Source: Bacteroidota bacterium
Lineage (GTDB): Bacteria; Bacteroidota; Bacteroidia; NS11-12g; UBA9320
DNA: 64,000 nucleotides
Direction: 5' to 3'
Assembly (NCBI GenBank): GCA_013359235.1
Contig: JABWCE010000013.1
Span: 1-64,000 of the forward strand
The notes below the pieces were generated by a model. It did not search any database. It worked only from the letters and a program-made list of their open reading frames with translations, and had not been told where the DNA came from. Each line of letters starts with the position of its first letter. Position 1 is the stretch's first letter. The translations under genes were made by a program, and so were the position numbers. Positions 59,438 through 64,000 of the stretch are shown here, in pieces.

Positions 59438-59509
59438 TTAAAAACTTGTAATTTTCTTTAATTTTTAAAGAAGCTAATTAACAGTAAAAAAATGAAAACT
59501 TATGAATAA

Positions 59510-60001
59510 TTAATTACCACTTTCAAGATCTTTTTTCCTATTCAAAAGTAGCTTTGCTTGCGAAATGAGAAACAAAATTATAATTATTTCGAGTACAATA
59601 AGGCTTAAAATAAGATAAAACAAAAAATTTGGTAAACCTGCAATTGTTCCATCATTAGGCGATGCTTGCAAACTATCTGCTTGTGCTGAAACGCTATATG
59701 AAACAAAGTTTATTGTAAGTAATAATATCAAACTTGTAATTTTGCTTTTTCCCGAACTTTTTCTTTGCTCATTTTTCCAATTATCTACAAATACATCGGT
59801 TGATTTTCTTATATGTCGTATTAATAACCATATTATTACAAGCAATAATAGCAATACTCCTATTAGAATGTATCCACCCACCAATCCCGAAATACTAAGG
59901 TTTATATTTGCTAAATTTGAGTTTTTTGAAAACAATAAAAATGGCATTAATATAATTAATGTTGTAATGAAAATTCTTATATCTGTTCTTCTGAAAATCA
60001 A
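59510..60001 (-). CDS. small polytopic membrane protein of unknown function
   Basis: This 163-residue protein has a hydrophobic N-terminus (about 8-25), a long membrane segment (about 37-63: GGYILIGVLLLLLVIIWLLI) followed by a basic loop, and hydrophobic segments at about 90-107 and 125-150. No cysteine or CxxCH heme site is present. Its place directly upstream of ccoG, and a span plus basic loop, recall the N-terminal part of Bacteroidota CcoP, but this is speculative. The start is a TTG at 60001, with a -7 box TACTTTTG at 60033-60040; M19 at 59947 is the first ATG. Confidence 0.6.
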   Translation of the reverse strand: MIFRRTDIRIFITTLIILMPFLLFSKNSNLANINLSISGLVGGYILIGVLLLLLVIIWLLIRHIRKSTDVFVDNWKNEQRKSSGKSKITSLILLLTINFVSYSVSAQADSLQASPNDGTIAGLPNFLFYLILSLIVLEIIIILFLISQAKLLLNRKKDLESGN

Positions 60002-60032
60002 ATTATTTGAATTTGAAACTTATTCCAAGAAG

Positions 60033-60040
60033 CAAAAGTA
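60033..60040 (-). promoter_or_regulatory. -7 box (TACTTTTG) for the membrane protein/ccoG pair
   Basis: On the minus strand TACTTTTG matches TAnnTTTG, 31 bases before the TTG start at 60001. The -33 element is unclear. Confidence 0.45.
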
Positions 60041-60128
60041 TTGTCATACAAATTTTTAATAAATGATGTTAGTCAGAAAGTTTAATGATATTGGTCAATA
60101 GCATGAATAGCACCTTGAGCAAAAAAAA

Positions 60129-60911
60129 TTAATTAAGGCACAAAACTTCAACACATTTTTTATTGTTAAAAACATCAATAAATGTGCTTATTTCGTTTTG
60201 GTTACGGTCTAAAATTATAAGAGAGCTATCGGTATTTGTAGCTTTTTGAGTAAAAGCTTTTATCATATCATCTTCACCATTTAAAGATGAAAGTGTATAA
60301 TTTATACCGGAATTTTCAAGTGTTGACTGTATTTTTGATATTAATTCTTTAGTTGCAAAGCCAGAAGTAGAATCGGTAAAATTAAAATGAATTGATGAAT
60401 TAAATTTCTTAGCAATATCAATAATTATTGGGTTTACCGGATTGTCGAACAACTCGTCAATATAAATATAGATATTTTTGAAATTGCAAATTTCAGAACC
60501 CTTTTGCACAACCCAAACAGGTACATCAACCATGTTTATTGTTTTTGCCAAAAAACTACCTGTAATATGCTGCACACCATGCACGCCGTGAGTTCCTATA
60601 AATAAAATATCTGATGATGTTTCTTCAACAGCATTTTTCATAGTATCAAAAAGTTCACCTTCTTTTGTAAGATAACTTATTTTTATTGATTTATTTTTTT
60701 CAATTTCGGATACCATTTGCTCAAGTCGGTTTTTAATTTCGCGATTTAAAAAACCTGAACCTATAATTTTTTTTGCACTTTTATCAATTTCCGAAACTTC
60801 AAAAATATGTAGCAATACAATTTCTGAATTTGTTAAAGTTGCAAGATTTACAGCACTCATCAGTGCTTTATCAGATGCTTCGGAAAAATCGGTTGCTACA
60901 AGAAATCGCAT
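60129..60911 (-). CDS. universal stress protein, tandem domains
   Basis: This 260-residue protein has a complete N-terminal Usp domain (1-140), opening FLVATDFSEASDKAL with the ATP-binding loop GTHGVHGVQHITGS. A second Usp-like domain (about 148-260) lacks the glycine loop and looks degenerate. Tandem Usp proteins are common in Bacteroidota and often respond to oxygen limitation or starvation. A TATTTTTG box lies 20 bases before the ATG (60932-60939). It adjoins the ccoG and kinase genes. Confidence 0.9.
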   Translation of the reverse strand: MRFLVATDFSEASDKALMSAVNLATLTNSEIVLLHIFEVSEIDKSAKKIIGSGFLNREIKNRLEQMVSEIEKNKSIKISYLTKEGELFDTMKNAVEETSSDILFIGTHGVHGVQHITGSFLAKTINMVDVPVWVVQKGSEICNFKNIYIYIDELFDNPVNPIIIDIAKKFNSSIHFNFTDSTSGFATKELISKIQSTLENSGINYTLSSLNGEDDMIKAFTQKATNTDSSLIILDRNQNEISTFIDVFNNKKCVEVLCLN

Positions 60912-60931
60912 TTTTTTTATTGATTAATTTT

Positions 60932-60939
60932 CAAAAATA
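60932..60939 (-). promoter_or_regulatory. -7 box (TATTTTTG) for the universal stress protein
   Basis: On the minus strand TATTTTTG matches TAnnTTTG, 20 bases before the ATG at 60911. No clear -33 match. Confidence 0.5.
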
Positions 60940-60999
60940 AGACATGAAATTTAATGTTTTAAATTTTACCTTAAAAAACTTCATATTTATTATTTGATT

Positions 61000-61007
61000 T
61001 ATCTTTG
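61000..61007 (+). promoter_or_regulatory. -7 box (TATCTTTG) for the PTPS-family gene
   Basis: TATCTTTG matches TAnnTTTG exactly and ends 12 bases before ATG 61020. An in-frame TTG at 61005 overlaps the box and is rejected as the start. Confidence 0.6.
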
Positions 61008-61019
61008 CCATTTAAAAAA

Positions 61020-61442
61020 ATGGAAAATAATAAGGGAGTGGTTTTTGTTACCCGAAAACTGCATTTTAATGCTGCTCACAGGCTTTATAACGACAACTGG
61101 AGCCAAGATAAAAACTATGAAATATATGGCAAATGCTCTAATAAAAACTGGCATGGGCATAATTTTGATTTATTTGTAACTGTAAAAGGAATACCAAACC
61201 CAGAAACTGGTTTTGTTATAAATTTTACAGAGTTAAAAGACATTGTGAATGATTTGATAGTTGAAAAATTAGACCATCTTAATCTAAACTTGGATGTTGA
61301 ATTTATGCAAGGTAAAATTACAACAATAGAAAACCTTGTGGTTGCAATATGGAATGAGCTTTTGCCTCATATAAAAGGTGTTGAATTACATTGCATCAAA
61401 ATTTTTGAAACCGAAAGGCAGTTTGTAGAATACTACGGTTAG
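61020..61442 (+). CDS. 6-pyruvoyl-tetrahydropterin synthase / QueD family enzyme
   Basis: This 140-residue protein has zinc ligands H20 (FNAAHRL), H45 and H47 (WHGHNFD) and catalytic C39, with the C-x5-HGH spacing of PTPS and QueD enzymes. QueD makes 6-carboxytetrahydropterin for queuosine and other deazapurines; PTPS makes a biopterin precursor. No que or fol genes adjoin, so the exact reaction is open, with QueD more likely in a bacterium. ATG 61020 is chosen because an upstream TTG lies in the promoter box. Confidence 0.87.
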   Translation: MENNKGVVFVTRKLHFNAAHRLYNDNWSQDKNYEIYGKCSNKNWHGHNFDLFVTVKGIPNPETGFVINFTELKDIVNDLIVEKLDHLNLNLDVEFMQGKITTIENLVVAIWNELLPHIKGVELHCIKIFETERQFVEYYG

Positions 61443-61449
61443 CTTTCTA

Positions 61450-64000
61450 TTATTTTACAATAGTCAAAGCCATATTTTCTTCAATTATTTCATTGTTGAA
61501 ACCTGTTAGTGTTATTTTACATGGGTAAGTTCCCATTTCAATTGTTCTGCCGTCAGACATTGTACCATTCCATGATTTATATGGTCCTTTGTATTGATAT
61601 ATTTTTTGATACAGCCTGTTATAAACTACAATTTCTATTTCTTTAAAAATTCTGCCTTTTATGTCGAATTCATCATTTATTCCATCTCCATTGGGCGAAA
61701 ATGCATTTGGTAAATACCATTCACATTCATCTCCAAAAATTGAAATTTTTACAGAATCTTTCAAGGTTTTGCAGCGGTGATTTACGTTTACAGCATACAT
61801 TCCTGTTTTGTTTACTTTTATTGTAGGTGTATTTTCGCCTGTATTCCAGCTATACGAGTTGGTATTAGTTTGAGTGGCATCAATGGTTATCTCTTTATCT
61901 TCGCAATATCTCTGCTCTGTACCCAAATCAATAACGGGTGCTTCTATAACAAATGTTGATTGAGAACTTGAATCTTTACAACCATCTTTTTCTATTAAAT
62001 ATTTGAAATTATAATTTCCAATAGTTAAAAATTTGAATGTAGGGCTAAGGGGCAAAAAATTTAAAAACCAAGTACCTCCGTTAGTAAAGGGCTGAAGCAA
62101 TGGACTTTCGCCAATGCAATACAAACTATTTAACCCTGTAAACGATGAATTTGGAATTGATTTTACTTTAAATTCTTTTTCTGTTTCAGTATAGCAACCC
62201 TTGTCGTTTTTTGTTTCAAGTTTTATTTTATATAATCCTATTGCGGGTTTTTGTATTGTTATATTCTTTTTGCTGTCAAAAAAACTTCCATTGACAAACC
62301 ATTTGTACGAAAGCACATTGCCTTGAGGGTCGGTGCTGTTGTTAATAGTATTTAAGTTCAAACCAAAACATACATCTTCTGATGTAAATTCTGAAGTTGG
62401 CAATGAAAATACGTTTAAGTTAAAATTTGATGTTCCTATACAACCGCGTTGGTCTGAAACCTTTAGTTTTACGGTGTAATTTCCATGCGTTCCGTAATGC
62501 TTATCAGGTTCAAAATCAACAGATGTTGAACCATCGCCAAAATTCCATTCGTATTTTTTTATACTTCCATTTGTAATATAGCTATTATTTACAAACTTTT
62601 GAGATATATTTTCACAAACATCATGTGCCGTAAATTGTGCAACCGGATTAGGATGTACCGTAATTTGTTTTGTGATGTTGCTAATACATTTCATACTCAC
62701 CACTTTTAGCGATACCTGATAAGTTCCGGCAGTGGTAAAAGCATACTTTACGGTATCTTTATCACTTGGTTTATAAATGCCGAAATTCCATTCAAAATAA
62801 TTCAAAGTATCATTCGATTTTGTTCTTATAAATCGTGTTTCTACCCCCGTACAAATGCTGTCATAAGTAAAATCAGCAAATGGTTCTTTAAATATTGTAA
62901 GGTTTTTAATTACTGTATCATTACAAGTATTGTAATGTGCATCAAGTATTAGTTTTATTTTGTAATTGCCAAAACTATTGAAAGATTTCATAGCTTTTTC
63001 GCCAGTAGCTTTGTCGCCTTCGGCTAAATCCCAATTTAAGGTGTATTTTAAGTTATTTGTATCCGGTAAATTTATTGATGAAAAAGCTATATTTTGCTTA
63101 GGGCAAGCGTTTTTAAATCCAAAATCAATTTTAGGCGATTCTAATATTTCAATTTGTTTTGTCACTTCATTAAGACAGCCCCTGTCATCAGTTGCCACAA
63201 GCCTTATATTATAAACACTCGGTGACGAAAATACTATATTTACAACTGAATCTGAACTGCTTAAACTCAATGGATTCGAATCCCATTTCAATGTGATTTT
63301 TCTTTTGAGTTTTGAATACGCCAACGAAGTAAAAGTAAATTTATTTCTGTCTAAACATTGCACATCAGGGTTTTCAATTTTAAAATCAACAATAGGTTTT
63401 TGCGAGATTGTAATTATAGTTGTATCGTAGTAGTATTTAAAACAATACTCTGTTCTAAGTATGACTTTATAAATATTATAACCCTTGAAAGTATGAGTTG
63501 GGTTGTTTTGAGTAGAACTATCGCCATCGCCAAATGTCCAGCGATATTTTATTGCTTGATAATTGTATGGATTTGTAAAATTGAGAGTAATTACACTATC
63601 AGTACTGCAATATCTGTCATTATATGGTTTTATAGTTGTACCTTTTGGTTTACCTGCGGGAGTTGTGTAACCTCTGCCCACTCCTACTGCCTGCCAGGCA
63701 TTGGTTACAGCTTCTATTTCACGAGTACATTGACCAAATATATCTTCGGCCGCTTTTATTGCATAAAATCTTGCATCATTAAATTTTGAATTTGTTGTTA
63801 AATAATATGTATTGTTTCTATAAGCAACTTTTGCCGCATTTACAAATCCGATGCTATCAACATTGTAAGTCATATTTGAATCATTTGTACCGGAGCCGCC
63901 TTTGCATAAGAGATAAAACCAAAAATTTTGAACACTGCTGTTGTAATGAACAATATCACCGGCATTCCAATATTTGCCACCATAGGTATCGGGACAACCA
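61450..64000 (-). CDS. M4 metalloprotease with PKD modules and CHU_C domain, start beyond window
   Basis: The frame stays open to the right edge, giving 849 visible residues, so the N-terminus, signal peptide and HExxH site are outside. The first visible ~90 residues match the C-terminal M4 half of the protease at 12475-17001, including the His of VHYNSSVQN and the TREIEAVTNAW segment. Several PKD or Ig-like modules follow (WTFGDGDSS, WNFGDGSTS among others), and the chain ends with PNAFSPNGDGINDEF, the CHU_C (T9SS type B) signal. A methionine at 63873 is internal to the M4 domain and is not the start. It is likely a surface protease paralogous to the first one. Confidence 0.9.
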   Translation of the reverse strand, partial: GCPDTYGGKYWNAGDIVHYNSSVQNFWFYLLCKGGSGTNDSNMTYNVDSIGFVNAAKVAYRNNTYYLTTNSKFNDARFYAIKAAEDIFGQCTREIEAVTNAWQAVGVGRGYTTPAGKPKGTTIKPYNDRYCSTDSVITLNFTNPYNYQAIKYRWTFGDGDSSTQNNPTHTFKGYNIYKVILRTEYCFKYYYDTTIITISQKPIVDFKIENPDVQCLDRNKFTFTSLAYSKLKRKITLKWDSNPLSLSSSDSVVNIVFSSPSVYNIRLVATDDRGCLNEVTKQIEILESPKIDFGFKNACPKQNIAFSSINLPDTNNLKYTLNWDLAEGDKATGEKAMKSFNSFGNYKIKLILDAHYNTCNDTVIKNLTIFKEPFADFTYDSICTGVETRFIRTKSNDTLNYFEWNFGIYKPSDKDTVKYAFTTAGTYQVSLKVVSMKCISNITKQITVHPNPVAQFTAHDVCENISQKFVNNSYITNGSIKKYEWNFGDGSTSVDFEPDKHYGTHGNYTVKLKVSDQRGCIGTSNFNLNVFSLPTSEFTSEDVCFGLNLNTINNSTDPQGNVLSYKWFVNGSFFDSKKNITIQKPAIGLYKIKLETKNDKGCYTETEKEFKVKSIPNSSFTGLNSLYCIGESPLLQPFTNGGTWFLNFLPLSPTFKFLTIGNYNFKYLIEKDGCKDSSSQSTFVIEAPVIDLGTEQRYCEDKEITIDATQTNTNSYSWNTGENTPTIKVNKTGMYAVNVNHRCKTLKDSVKISIFGDECEWYLPNAFSPNGDGINDEFDIKGRIFKEIEIVVYNRLYQKIYQYKGPYKSWNGTMSDGRTIEMGTYPCKITLTGFNNEIIEENMALTIVK

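Noticed and set aside
63871-63873. Methionine as start of the right-edge protease
   Set aside because: The frame stays open to the window edge and the upstream residues match the M4 domain of the paralogue.

Overview
The window is a chromosomal segment of an AT-rich member of the Bacteroidota. The evidence is the rRNA sequences, several promoters of the Bacteroidota type (TTTG, about 19 bases, TAnnTTTG), proteins with type IX secretion (T9SS) C-terminal signals of both the short sorting-domain type and the gliding-associated CHU_C type, a PorE-like envelope protein, and a dcw cluster in the order usual for the phylum. I cannot place it below phylum or class. No phage, transposase, integrase or CRISPR array is visible.

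Layout. 1-4734: an rRNA operon on the minus strand (16S, tRNA-Ile, tRNA-Ala, 23S cut by the left edge), with two tandem promoters, two boxA sequences and a pre-16S processing stem. 4735-11550: envelope and secretion genes. They include a T9SS cargo protein, an ECF sigma-factor operon bracketed by two related LTxxQ (Spy/CpxP-like) proteins and ending in a T9SS serine hydrolase, a small basic secreted protein and a lipoprotein. 11586-18866: a methyltransferase, a 1508-residue M4 metalloprotease with PKD and CUB modules, and a LolA-like/YidD/TPR operon. 19143-25777: methionine aminotransferase with omega-amidase, then an S9 peptidase, TolC and membrane-fusion-protein operon. 25778-26102: a spacer full of short palindromic repeats. 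26103-33634: purB, a CoA-binding protein, a glycosyltransferase, an MFS transporter, a PorE-like OmpA protein and an unknown membrane-anchored protein.

33958-48924 is a complete Bacteroidota-type division and cell-wall cluster: mraZ, rsmH, ftsL, ftsI, murE, mraY, murD, ftsW, murG, murC, ftsQ, ftsA, ftsZ. Genes overlap or nearly touch and it ends at a clear terminator. It is followed by mnmE, two head-to-head LOG-family paralogues, and an operon of a glutamine amidotransferase, a CBS/ACT protein, an Omp85-like protein and NAD kinase. 55656-60911 looks like an oxygen or redox block: a PAS histidine kinase with a FixL-like His/Arg pair, a receiver-CRP/FNR fusion regulator, a CcoG lacking its C-terminal domain, a small membrane protein and a universal stress protein. 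The window closes with a PTPS/QueD-family enzyme and a second M4-PKD-CHU_C protease that runs off the right edge.

Several genes have a TAnnTTTG-type box within a few bases to about 25 bases of their start codon, so near-leaderless transcripts are likely. In several cases the box lies inside a naive upstream reading-frame extension, and I have moved those starts downstream. All functional calls rest on motifs and context read by eye; no database search was run.
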